7,477 nucleotides of DNA, from contig JAISOP010000029.1 in the NCBI GenBank assembly GCA_031275525.1, positions 1 through 7,477 of the forward strand. Direction: 5' to 3'. This DNA comes from Tannerella sp. (GTDB lineage Bacteria; Bacteroidota; Bacteroidia; Bacteroidales; Tannerellaceae). How positions within the stretch are numbered: position 1 is the first letter of the stretch; every line of letters begins with the position of its first letter. A program made the translations under genes and the position numbers. A model generated the notes under the pieces. The model had not been told where the DNA came from. It ran no database searches and was given only the letters and a program-made list of their open reading frames with translations. Shown piece after piece: positions 1 to 5,980 of the stretch.

Positions 1-617
1 GAATCTTCCTTGATATTGAACGGCGAACCCGGATTGACGGGTTTACCGTCTTTGGGGGCCACGATGTAATCCTTCAAGTCGCGCATACCGACCAACGCAA
101 TGGATACCGGGAATAGGCCAATTCCACGGGAGGCAAATCCGCCCCGCAACTGCCGCAAAAAGCTGACCATTGTTTCGTCAACAAGTACATCGACTTCATC
201 GAATAAGACGATCAGCGGTTTGGGAGCAACCAATTGCGACCAGTTGCCGAGGATACTGCTCAGCATGGACAAATGGTCGTCATGATTATGCTCAGGGACA
301 GGTAATCCGCTGATTTTGGCAGCCTCGCGAATAGCGTTACAGATAGCGGGCATCGCCAGTTCCACCTGCGGGATACGGTCGCATCTTTCGACGCTCACAT
401 AACAGGCGACGGCTTCTCCACCTGCATTGATCTCACGCGCCCAGCTTTGCAGGAAAGTAGTTTTTCCCGTTTGCCGCGGCGCATGAAGCACCCAGTACAG
501 TTTATCTTTTATGTAGCGGTGTAGCTGAGACCCAACCAGGCGGTCTTCGGGAGGAAGCATGTAATGGTCTTCCGGATTACAGGGGCCTGTGGTATTGAAA
601 AAACGGCGTCTGCTCAT
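1..617 (-). CDS. AAA-like ATPase (AAA_35-type), N-terminal part, runs off left edge
   Basis: An open frame of about 205 codons starts at ATG 615-617 and continues past position 1, so the C-terminus is missing. It begins MSRRRFFNTTGPCNPEDHYM, the N-terminal block seen in a multicopy family of AAA-like ATPases in Bacteroidota and Cyanobacteria. A Walker A variant (APRQTGKT, about residues 46-53) is followed by Walker B (LIVLFDEVD, about 134-142), a sensor-like segment (VSIALVGMRDLKDY, about 170-183) and, at the edge, SPFNIKED, matching the family's conserved SPFNIK block. A purine-rich AAGAAGG lies directly before the start. It follows the DUF1080 gene on the same strand after only 25 bp, so read-through is possible, although nothing suggests a shared function. 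Predicted to be cytoplasmic and ATP-binding. The cellular role of the family is not established to my knowledge; any regulatory or defence role would be a guess. Confidence 0.85.
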   Translation of the reverse strand, partial: MSRRRFFNTTGPCNPEDHYMLPPEDRLVGSQLHRYIKDKLYWVLHAPRQTGKTTFLQSWAREINAGGEAVACYVSVERCDRIPQVELAMPAICNAIREAAKISGLPVPEHNHDDHLSMLSSILGNWSQLVAPKPLIVLFDEVDVLVDETMVSFLRQLRGGFASRGIGLFPVSIALVGMRDLKDYIVAPKDGKPVNPGSPFNIKED

Positions 618-642
618 ATCCTTCTTTTTTGAATCCCCGGCG

Positions 643-2019
643 TTATATCGGTTTCAAGGCTTTGATTTTGATACTCCGGAAGGACACCTCATCCCCGTGA
701 TCCTGTAAGAGGATATAACCTTCGGGCGCTTCGCCGAACGGGCCGTCTCCATTGTAGGAACGGTCGGCGAATTTGCTGCCTTTCACCCGTTCCCGGAAAG
801 CCTCCGAGCCGCGTTCGTATTCCAGCACTTTGAAGCCATTCAGCCAGTGTTCGACATGGTTGTCCGTAAAGACTTTGATTCCCGCCAAGTTCCAATCGCC
901 GATTGAATTAGTTCGCTTGCGTTCGGCCGGGATCAGGTCATAGAGGCTGGCCAGCGTGCGGCTTCCGGGAAACGAAGTAGCCTGTTTGGCATCCGGATGT
1001 TCGGCATCGTCCAGCACCTGGTATTCCAGTCCGTAAACGAACCCGCGCTCGCTCTCGACCGTGAAATACTTGATGCCGCTGTTGGCGCCTTTCGTGAGTT
1101 GGAATTCGATGCTCAGTTCAAACGCACCGTACCGGCGTTCCGTCACAATGTCGCCGCCGCGTTCCTCGCCGGACGCTTTCAGTACGGTCAGCCGGCCGTC
1201 TTCTATTTTCCAGCCGCGATCGGGAAATGCGTCCCTGGACGCACCGCGCCAGCCGTTCGGGGTCTTTCCGTCGAACAGTAAGGTCCAGCCCTCCGCCCCT
1301 TCCTGTTCCGAGAGCGTATTCGGAATCCGGTTAACCTCCGGCGCCAGGATCCCCTGCATCCGGTTTGCCTCCAGGTTCTCCGTCCTAATCCGGATATCTT
1401 TCCAGCGGATTTCTTTCCCGTCCATTGCGTCGTTGTTGCCGATGCTGTGTATCTGGAGGGCAATGAATCCCTTGGGCGTCGTGTTGTCAAGGAGATTGGC
1501 CGTGTTGACGCCGTTGAGCCAGATGCGCAGGGTGTCGCCGATGGCTTCCACACGGTAGTGATTCCAGTCGGTTTTGCGGTAGGCAGCCTGACCGGTTGGG
1601 TGGTCGGTGAGCGTGACCAGCCAGCCCCGGCGTCCTTCGTCGTAGATGCCGCCGCTCCAGGCACGGTCGGAGGGGTCGATTTCACACTGGTAGCCGTGTA
1701 CGCGGCCATTGTTGAAATCCGCGCGGCTGAGACTGCGGAACTGGACGCCGGAATTGAGCGCCGGGTCGCACAGGACGTCAAATTCGAGAATGAAGTCGCC
1801 ATACTCCTGTTCGGTTGCCAGGAAGCTACTCGGTTCGTTTTTGGTGGAAACGCCGACCAACTCCCCGTTTTCTATCCGGAAAGGCGCCTTCCCGTTCAGT
1901 TGCCTGAAACCGGTCAGGTCTTTTCCGTTAAATAACTTGGTCCATCCCTCATTCGATGGGTGGCACGATACGCAGAGAAATACGAATAATCCTACGGTTG
2001 ATTTTAAAATTGCTTTCAC
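643..2019 (-). CDS. Lipoprotein with two DUF1080 (3-keto-disaccharide hydrolase) domains
   Basis: This 458-residue protein starts at GTG (2017-2019); no in-frame ATG lies nearby and a signal sequence begins at once. The hydrophobic stretch at residues 9-18 ends at Cys19, a likely lipidation site, so the protein should be exported and membrane-anchored. Two DUF1080 (PF06439) copies follow: about 26-212 (GWTKLFNGKDLTGF, then SGVQFRS and a terminal strand IRWKDIRIR) and about 245-452 (GWTLLFDGKTPNGW, NSGIKYF, FRSIKIKAL), joined by a linker at 213-244. DUF1080 members adopt a lectin-like beta-sandwich, and some hydrolyse 3-keto-glycosides in a route where the sugar is first oxidised at C3 by a Gfo/Idh-type oxidoreductase. 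No such oxidoreductase is in the window. One domain could be catalytic and the other sugar-binding. A promoter-like box lies about 45 bp upstream. The family call is firm; the substrate is unknown. Confidence 0.9.
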   Translation of the reverse strand: MKAILKSTVGLFVFLCVSCHPSNEGWTKLFNGKDLTGFRQLNGKAPFRIENGELVGVSTKNEPSSFLATEQEYGDFILEFDVLCDPALNSGVQFRSLSRADFNNGRVHGYQCEIDPSDRAWSGGIYDEGRRGWLVTLTDHPTGQAAYRKTDWNHYRVEAIGDTLRIWLNGVNTANLLDNTTPKGFIALQIHSIGNNDAMDGKEIRWKDIRIRTENLEANRMQGILAPEVNRIPNTLSEQEGAEGWTLLFDGKTPNGWRGASRDAFPDRGWKIEDGRLTVLKASGEERGGDIVTERRYGAFELSIEFQLTKGANSGIKYFTVESERGFVYGLEYQVLDDAEHPDAKQATSFPGSRTLASLYDLIPAERKRTNSIGDWNLAGIKVFTDNHVEHWLNGFKVLEYERGSEAFRERVKGSKFADRSYNGDGPFGEAPEGYILLQDHGDEVSFRSIKIKALKPI

Positions 2020-2061
2020 GAGAATGATAAATTAAATAGTACAACGATATTGTTTGCGATA

Positions 2062-2069
2062 CAAATATA
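2062..2069 (-). promoter_or_regulatory. Putative Bacteroidota -7 box for the DUF1080 gene
   Basis: Read on the minus strand this is TATATTTG, a full match to the Bacteroidota -7 consensus TAnnTTTG, about 42 bp before the GTG start. No good TTTG -33 element is visible about 20 bp further upstream, so only half of the promoter signature is present. It implies that the DUF1080 gene can be transcribed separately from the operon to its right. Confidence 0.5.
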
Positions 2070-2140
2070 GCTGTTTTTCATGACTATACTGCACGCGGCA
2101 GGTTTTTGTGTTTGTACTCAACTTGACGGTCATCGTCACC

Positions 2141-2232
2141 GAGCGTTGAGTGGTGTGCTCAACGAGCGTTGAGTGGTGTGCTCAACGGGCGTTGAGTGGT
2201 GTGCTCAACGGGCGTTGAGTGGTGCGCTCAAC
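2141..2232. repeat. Tandem array of four 23-bp hairpin units (array 1)
   Basis: Four head-to-tail copies lie at 2141-2163, 2164-2186, 2187-2209 and 2210-2232, with a partial fifth start (gggcg) after them. Each contains arms CGTTGAG and CTCAACG, perfect reverse complements of 7 bp, around the loop TGGTGTG. Adjacent units are separated by AG or GG. Copies 1 and 2 are identical; copy 3 differs by A to G in the spacer; copy 4 also has T to C in the loop (TGGTGCG). Because each arm is complementary to the arm on either side, pairing can occur within a unit or across the 2-nt spacer. Read on the minus strand, which is the sense strand of the gene upstream, the loop is CACACCA. A stray CTCAAC at 2118-2123 may be a decayed further copy. 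Confidence 0.95.
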
Positions 2233-2285
2233 GGGCGCCTCATGCACAAATCCATGCCGCGTTCAGTATAACAAACAAATAGGGA

Positions 2286-2309
2286 ATTCAAGGATTCAAG
2301 GATTCAAAA
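2286..2309. repeat. Short direct repeat, three 8-bp units
   Basis: ATTCAAGG occurs at 2286-2293 and 2294-2301, and a third copy ending in AAAA lies at 2302-2309. This is a short slippage-type repeat with no associated gene. Confidence 0.8.
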
Positions 2310-2330
2310 GCAGACCTTTCCGCCGATGCC

Positions 2331-2354
2331 CCCCCTCTCCTTGTGGAGAGGGGG
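2331..2354. repeat. C/G-rich inverted repeat with 10-bp stem
   Basis: CCCCCTCTCC (2331-2340) and GGAGAGGGGG (2345-2354) are perfect reverse complements around the loop TTGT. A second partial copy of the right arm (GGGGGAGAGG) follows at 2358-2367. It begins 11 bp beyond the stop of the nucleoside-hydrolase-like gene and could stop or stabilise that transcript, but no T-tract follows on the minus strand. That makes a dispersed REP-like element as likely as a classical terminator. Confidence 0.75.
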
Positions 2355-2377
2355 TTAGGGGGAGAGGTAAGTTTGAA

Positions 2378-3355
2378 TTATTTCGGTTGGTGCATCATGC
2401 AGGTTTCAAGAATGGCCGCCACCTGTGCGGGCGGCAGTTTGGCAATCAGCCGGACGTGTTTCCCGTCGGCGGACGGTTTCCAGTCGTTGTATCCTTCTTC
2501 GTTCACGGACATCGTTCCCCGCTCCGACGCGAAATAAGGCTCGTATCCCTTGACCGCCACCAGGGCAGCAGTCTGGTCCCAACTCATCCGCCCGTCGGGG
2601 TCGCCCTCGGCAAAGCACAACTCATATACTTCCTTGACGGGATGGTCCTTCGCCGGCATCTGCACGAGTTGTTTGCCGGTGAGAATCACGTTTCCGATTT
2701 CAAAGCCGCTCAGGACGATTTCCGTCGGCCAGTCTTGCGCTACGACGACGGACGCCGGTGCGTCGCAGTAAACATTGAACTCCTTTCCCTCCGGGAACAC
2801 CCCGGCCATCGAAACCAGGCGTTTCACTTTCTTCTCCACCAGATCCTTTCCCCCCAGCGGGCTGTATTCATCCGCACCGGAAAGCAGCAGGTTCTTCAGG
2901 TTGGTGAAAAAGCCCACCGTACAAATCACGACGCTGTGGTCGGGCTGCCGGCTCAGTATCTGCCGATATACTTTCACGGCATCCGGTGCGTCGGACGTAC
3001 GGGCTGTCCGGTGCGGGTACTTTTGCGGCAGGAGGTCGGTCCATTTCGCCCGGTGCCCGGAGGTAAGCGACACGCTGCCTTCGCCCTTCGGCGCGCCTAC
3101 GGGAATACCGGGCCGTCCGAAATACGTATTTATCACTTCAATGCAGGGTACGACACGCTCGTCGCTGTTGGACGACACCGTGGCCAGGAGTTCGACCTGC
3201 CCGCTGTCGGCCAGCGCGTGAAGCAGCGCCAGTGCGCCGGCATCGTCGTAGTCGGGGCCTAAATCCGTATCAAAAATCAACCTCACCGGCCTCGTCCCGC
3301 AGGAGGCAAGCAGGCTGGCCGCAGCGAAAAACACAATGATCCATTTCGTTTTCAT
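2378..3355 (-). CDS. Secreted nucleoside-hydrolase-family (IunH-like) lipoprotein
   Basis: I choose the ATG at 3353-3355 (325 residues) rather than the TTG six bases upstream, because it begins a normal signal peptide, MKTKWIIVFFAAASLLASC, with lipobox LASC and lipidated Cys19. The mature part starts with the family's metal- and ribose-binding motif in a variant form, FDTDLGPDYDD (Asp29, 31, 35, 37, 38), against the usual DTDxGxDD. TVGFFTNLKNLL (147-158) matches the family's GPLTNLA-type block, and EFNVYCDAPAS (192-202) matches the sugar-binding FN...D segment. Near the C-terminus the usual HDP is SWDQTAAL: Asp260 is kept, but the His that assists base release is Trp259. The family hydrolyses N-glycosidic bonds of ribonucleosides using calcium. 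It lies 10 bp downstream of the ADP-ribosylglycohydrolase-like gene, almost certainly co-transcribed. The exact substrate is unknown and may not be a standard nucleoside. Confidence 0.88.
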   Translation of the reverse strand: MKTKWIIVFFAAASLLASCGTRPVRLIFDTDLGPDYDDAGALALLHALADSGQVELLATVSSNSDERVVPCIEVINTYFGRPGIPVGAPKGEGSVSLTSGHRAKWTDLLPQKYPHRTARTSDAPDAVKVYRQILSRQPDHSVVICTVGFFTNLKNLLLSGADEYSPLGGKDLVEKKVKRLVSMAGVFPEGKEFNVYCDAPASVVVAQDWPTEIVLSGFEIGNVILTGKQLVQMPAKDHPVKEVYELCFAEGDPDGRMSWDQTAALVAVKGYEPYFASERGTMSVNEEGYNDWKPSADGKHVRLIAKLPPAQVAAILETCMMHQPK

Positions 3356-3365
3356 ACCCAATGTT

Positions 3366-4922
3366 TTATTGATGAGTTATCTTTAGCGGCTTATCGTTAT
3401 ATACCAGCGCCTGGCCGAAGTGGATGGACACGTTTTTCTCCGGGTTCAGCCATTTGAAGGTGACCGTATGGCGTCCCGCGGGTAACTGGTATTTCCAGAA
3501 CAGTTCGTTCCGGCGCGTGGCGTAGGAAACCGGCAAAAGGGCGGTTTCGACCGGAACCCCGTCGATGGACATTTCCACCTCCGCTTCGTAGCCGGCCTTG
3601 TCGCCCTGCACACGACCGCTGAAAACAATGCCGATGCCTTCAAAGGTGACCGAATCCATATCCGCAAGCGATTGGTTCAGCGGGATGCGTCCGGCGGGAT
3701 AATGGCCCTCGAAGCCCTTTTCGTAACGCACGGCTACCGGCTGCTGGCAGGCAATCACGACTTCATGGTCGCGCACCGTGCCCCCATTCTGCCGGATCTG
3801 TTCCAAGGCATGGTTATAACTCATTTCGTAGGCATTGTTCAGCGAAAGGCCCGTATAGGCGAAAGGCATCTCTTCGACCTCCCTTACGTTTTCCAGCCAG
3901 TAGTCCGGTATCCGGCTGTATCCCTTGATGGCGCCCAGGATACCGCCCGCCGAAGCCGCGTTACAGTCGGAATCCTGTCCGCACCGCGTGGCAAGGTCAA
4001 TCGTTTTGGCAAAGTCCCCCTCGCCATACAGCAGGCCGATCAGCACGTAGGCGCTGTTGATGACCGCGTCAATGTCGAACGGCGAATATACCCCCTCCGG
4101 GCATCCGATGTCCTGGCTCCACTTGCGTTCACATTCAAACCAGGTCTGTTTCCAGTTATAGGGGTAGAGTTTGTGCCAGCGGATGACGTCGGCCATACAT
4201 TTGTAGAAGGTACTTTCTTCCGGAATGGCCTTCAGCGCCTCCGACACGATGAACCGGATGTCGCTCGACACAAACGTCAGCGCATACATCGCCCCCACAT
4301 ACACGCCGCCATACCATCCGTCGCCATAATTCATGATGTGCCCGATTTGGTCCGAAATCCCGGACGCCGTGTTCACCATTCCCGGCGACATGATCCCGGC
4401 ATAGTCGGCCTCAATCTGGTAGTCGATATCATCGGCATGAGGATTGTTCAGCCAGTGTCCGGAAGCGGGCGGCAGGATGCCGTGCAGGATATTGTAACGG
4501 GCGGACTGGTTGGCATGCCAGAGCGTATATTCGGCCCCGGCAAAGGCGAAGGCGAACGAATCGACCGGCGCACCCAGGCCCAGGCGTTCAAAGACGTCCA
4601 CGAAAGTCAGGTCCATGTAAATATCGTCGTACAGTCCGGGCGAGTTTTCCATCCGTTCCCGGATACAGCCTGCCGGCCATTCGATGGGGACATAATCCTG
4701 GATCATGGTTCCCTGGTAGCGAAATTCGGTAGGACCGCCATACGTACAGCCGATCACCTGGCCCGCCCAAGCGCCTTTTATCTTGTCCAGCAGCGTTTCC
4801 CGGGAGAGCGTGATCGTTTCGGGAAGCTTTTTCGATCGTTTTTCGGGCGCCGGCGACGAACAGGAACTCCCTCCGGCAACGAACGCGAGTAGTACAGTGA
4901 AATGTAAAATCAATTTCTTCAT
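3366..4922 (-). CDS. Secreted ADP-ribosylglycohydrolase-family lipoprotein with C-terminal beta domain
   Basis: This 518-residue protein starts at ATG 4920-4922. The signal sequence MKKLILHFTVLLAFVAGGSSC places a likely lipidated cysteine at residue 21. Residues about 42-345 form the alpha-helical ADP-ribosylglycohydrolase fold (PF03747): DKIKGAWAGQVIGCTYGG (46-63), an acidic pair in YDDIYMD (98-104), and GQDSDCNAASAGGILGA (315-331). In characterised ADP-ribosylglycohydrolases the metal-binding motifs are TDDT-like and DxDT. Here the flanking Thr is replaced by Tyr98 and the last Thr by Cys320, while Asp99, Asp100, Asp317 and Asp319 remain. Residues about 385-515 are a strand-rich extra module (for example AGRHTVTFKWLNP) that may bind carbohydrate. 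Most characterised family members are cytosolic, so export is notable. First gene of an operon with the nucleoside-hydrolase-like gene. Fold assignment is firm; activity on ADP-ribose is not shown. Confidence 0.88.
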   Translation of the reverse strand: MKKLILHFTVLLAFVAGGSSCSSPAPEKRSKKLPETITLSRETLLDKIKGAWAGQVIGCTYGGPTEFRYQGTMIQDYVPIEWPAGCIRERMENSPGLYDDIYMDLTFVDVFERLGLGAPVDSFAFAFAGAEYTLWHANQSARYNILHGILPPASGHWLNNPHADDIDYQIEADYAGIMSPGMVNTASGISDQIGHIMNYGDGWYGGVYVGAMYALTFVSSDIRFIVSEALKAIPEESTFYKCMADVIRWHKLYPYNWKQTWFECERKWSQDIGCPEGVYSPFDIDAVINSAYVLIGLLYGEGDFAKTIDLATRCGQDSDCNAASAGGILGAIKGYSRIPDYWLENVREVEEMPFAYTGLSLNNAYEMSYNHALEQIRQNGGTVRDHEVVIACQQPVAVRYEKGFEGHYPAGRIPLNQSLADMDSVTFEGIGIVFSGRVQGDKAGYEAEVEMSIDGVPVETALLPVSYATRRNELFWKYQLPAGRHTVTFKWLNPEKNVSIHFGQALVYNDKPLKITHQ

Positions 4923-4988
4923 AAGGATAAAGTTTTATTTGAATGATATAAATCAAAATTTCTCCGGAAATCTTATGTTTTCTCTGGG

Positions 4989-4996
4989 CAAATATA
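4989..4996 (-). promoter_or_regulatory. Putative -7 box of the two-gene lipoprotein operon
   Basis: On the minus strand this reads TATATTTG, matching TAnnTTTG, about 66 bp before the ATG of the ADP-ribosylglycohydrolase-like gene. The same octamer precedes the DUF1080 gene at 2062-2069. A -33 TTTG at the usual distance is not evident. The implied leader is roughly 60 nt; no riboswitch-like fold was recognised in it. Confidence 0.5.
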
Positions 4997-5255
4997 CAAA
5001 GTTTCTTTACCGCCCCGCACTTTTGCCTCGAATAAATCAAAGCGTTGGGGGTTTTAGAGGTTCCCTTAACTGAATGAAGAAACGTGATAAACTATCAGAC
5101 AAACATGCATGGCGGTTATCGCGGAGAGTTTGTTGAGAATGTGAGGAATAAATTTAGACGGTTTCTTGGAAGTTCCCTCCGATTAAAAGACCATTTTACC
5201 CGTTTTGAACCAGTTATCACCAAAATTGGACTAACAAAATAGTGTGCCTTATGCC

Positions 5256-5263
5256 GACCTTTG
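5256..5263 (+). promoter_or_regulatory. Possible -7 box of the outer-membrane barrel gene
   Basis: GACCTTTG followed by CACC resembles the Bacteroidota -7 element TAnnTTTG with one mismatch (G for T). It lies 26 bp before the ATG, leaving a short leader. No -33 element at suitable spacing is clear, so support is weak. Confidence 0.35.
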
Positions 5264-5289
5264 CACCTTGAGATTTTAACAGTAAGAAC

Positions 5290-5943
5290 ATGTATCCAAA
5301 TCGAATAAATCGGGCAAAAATTTTAGCAGTAAGCGTTGTGTTGCTCGGCATTTCAAGCCTTTCGGCGCAGGAAGCCATCTTGACGGCGAAAACAAAGGCT
5401 CAGGTTTCCGTTTCGGGAGGCTTGAAAATGGAAGCCAATATACATCAATTCTGGCTGTATGAGTTGGATTACATCAGCAAAATAAAAGTGGCTCCCAACC
5501 TGGGCTGTTTTTTGGAAATTGAGTTAAATAAACGATTGGCCATTCAACCGGAACTAATGTTTTTCTTCAGGAATTCCGGAATAAGACAGGGCGGCCGGGA
5601 AGATGATTTCCAACAGTGGGGAATGACAATCCCGGTTTATTTGCTTGGACGGGAGTGCATTGATGACGGCATTTGGTATTTTGGACTTGGCGCATATACC
5701 GGATTTGGTTTTAATGCCCGCATGAAAAATGCAAAAACGGCATTATATGAAGAAATTGAAGGAAAAGCCATCATGAACCGTTGGGATTATGGTATCAGCG
5801 CCATGCTTGGCTACGAATACTGCGACGGAATACAAATCAGTGCAGGACTGCACCTTGGATTGAAAGACCAGTTGGATGCCGGCAAAGACGATGCTACCGT
5901 AATAAACAAAGTTCTCACCGTGGGCATGGGGTATCGCTTTTGA
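5290..5943 (+). CDS. Small outer-membrane beta-barrel protein (PorT-like family)
   Basis: This 217-residue protein starts at ATG 5290. Residues 1-26 form a signal peptide ending SLSAQ, and there is no lipobox. The rest alternates short beta-strands and turns: a GGLKMEAN strand (43-50), LAIQPELMFFF (83-93), MTIPVYLLG (112-120), FGLGAYTGFGFNA (131-143), and YGISAMLGYEY then IQISAGLHLGLKD (167-193). It ends in Phe (MGYRF), the usual C-terminal signal for outer-membrane insertion. This pattern fits the PorT / OMP_b-brl_2 (PF13568) 8-stranded barrels of Bacteroidota; the length is normal and the protein looks intact. By eye the gene is more AT-rich than its neighbours and stands alone between a divergent operon and a convergent glycosyltransferase gene, so it may have a separate history. 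The barrel assignment is good; no specific role can be assigned from the sequence. Confidence 0.8.
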   Translation: MYPNRINRAKILAVSVVLLGISSLSAQEAILTAKTKAQVSVSGGLKMEANIHQFWLYELDYISKIKVAPNLGCFLEIELNKRLAIQPELMFFFRNSGIRQGGREDDFQQWGMTIPVYLLGRECIDDGIWYFGLGAYTGFGFNARMKNAKTALYEEIEGKAIMNRWDYGISAMLGYEYCDGIQISAGLHLGLKDQLDAGKDDATVINKVLTVGMGYRF

Positions 5944-5980
5944 GGCCGGAGATGAAAAATCGCTTGTTAAAGGGGTGCGT

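Larger units (their letters stand above)
2020..2377. other. Repeat-rich intergenic region between two minus-strand genes
   Basis: This 358-bp gap has no convincing gene. From the left it holds the DUF1080 promoter box (2062-2069), four 23-bp hairpin units (2141-2232), a short octamer repeat (2286-2309) and a C/G-rich hairpin (2331-2354) just past the stop codon of the nucleoside-hydrolase-like gene. Frames that cross it are antisense shadows. Confidence 0.7.
4923..5289. other. Intergenic region between divergent genes, with a possible 45-codon ORF
   Basis: This 367-bp gap separates the minus-strand lipoprotein operon from the plus-strand barrel gene. The left part holds the operon promoter box. 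Between 5105 and 5242 there is a plus-strand frame of 45 codons starting MHGGYRGEFVENV and ending TKIGLTK; the same frame is open back to GTG 5084. It has no recognisable domain, signal peptide or ribosome-binding site. It could be a gene remnant, a tiny protein or chance, and I do not call it as a gene. I see no tRNA, no array and no strong terminator here. Confidence 0.5.

Noticed and set aside
2141..2232. CRISPR array
   Set aside because: The period of 23 bp leaves no unique spacers; all of each unit is repeated, so it is a tandem hairpin repeat. No cas gene is present.
2219..3262. Long plus-strand open frame (347 codons) opposite the nucleoside-hydrolase-like gene
   Set aside because: Its protein is rich in Arg, His, Pro and Val without any domain, it is fully antisense to a gene with clear motifs, and such frames are common opposite GC-rich genes.
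3356..3361. TTG at 3359-3361 as the start of the nucleoside-hydrolase-like gene
   Set aside because: The ATG two codons later begins a standard signal peptide, and TTG starts are less common; the difference is only two residues.
3672..4892. Long plus-strand open frame (406 codons) opposite the ADP-ribosylglycohydrolase-like gene
   Set aside because: It has no recognisable motif or upstream signal; the minus-strand frame has a signal peptide and family motifs, so this is a mirror artefact.
5085..5220. Distant inverted pair GTGATAA / TTATCAC flanking part of the 4923-5289 gap
   Set aside because: It is only 7 bp and about 120 bp apart, with no transposase or target duplication, so it is likely chance.
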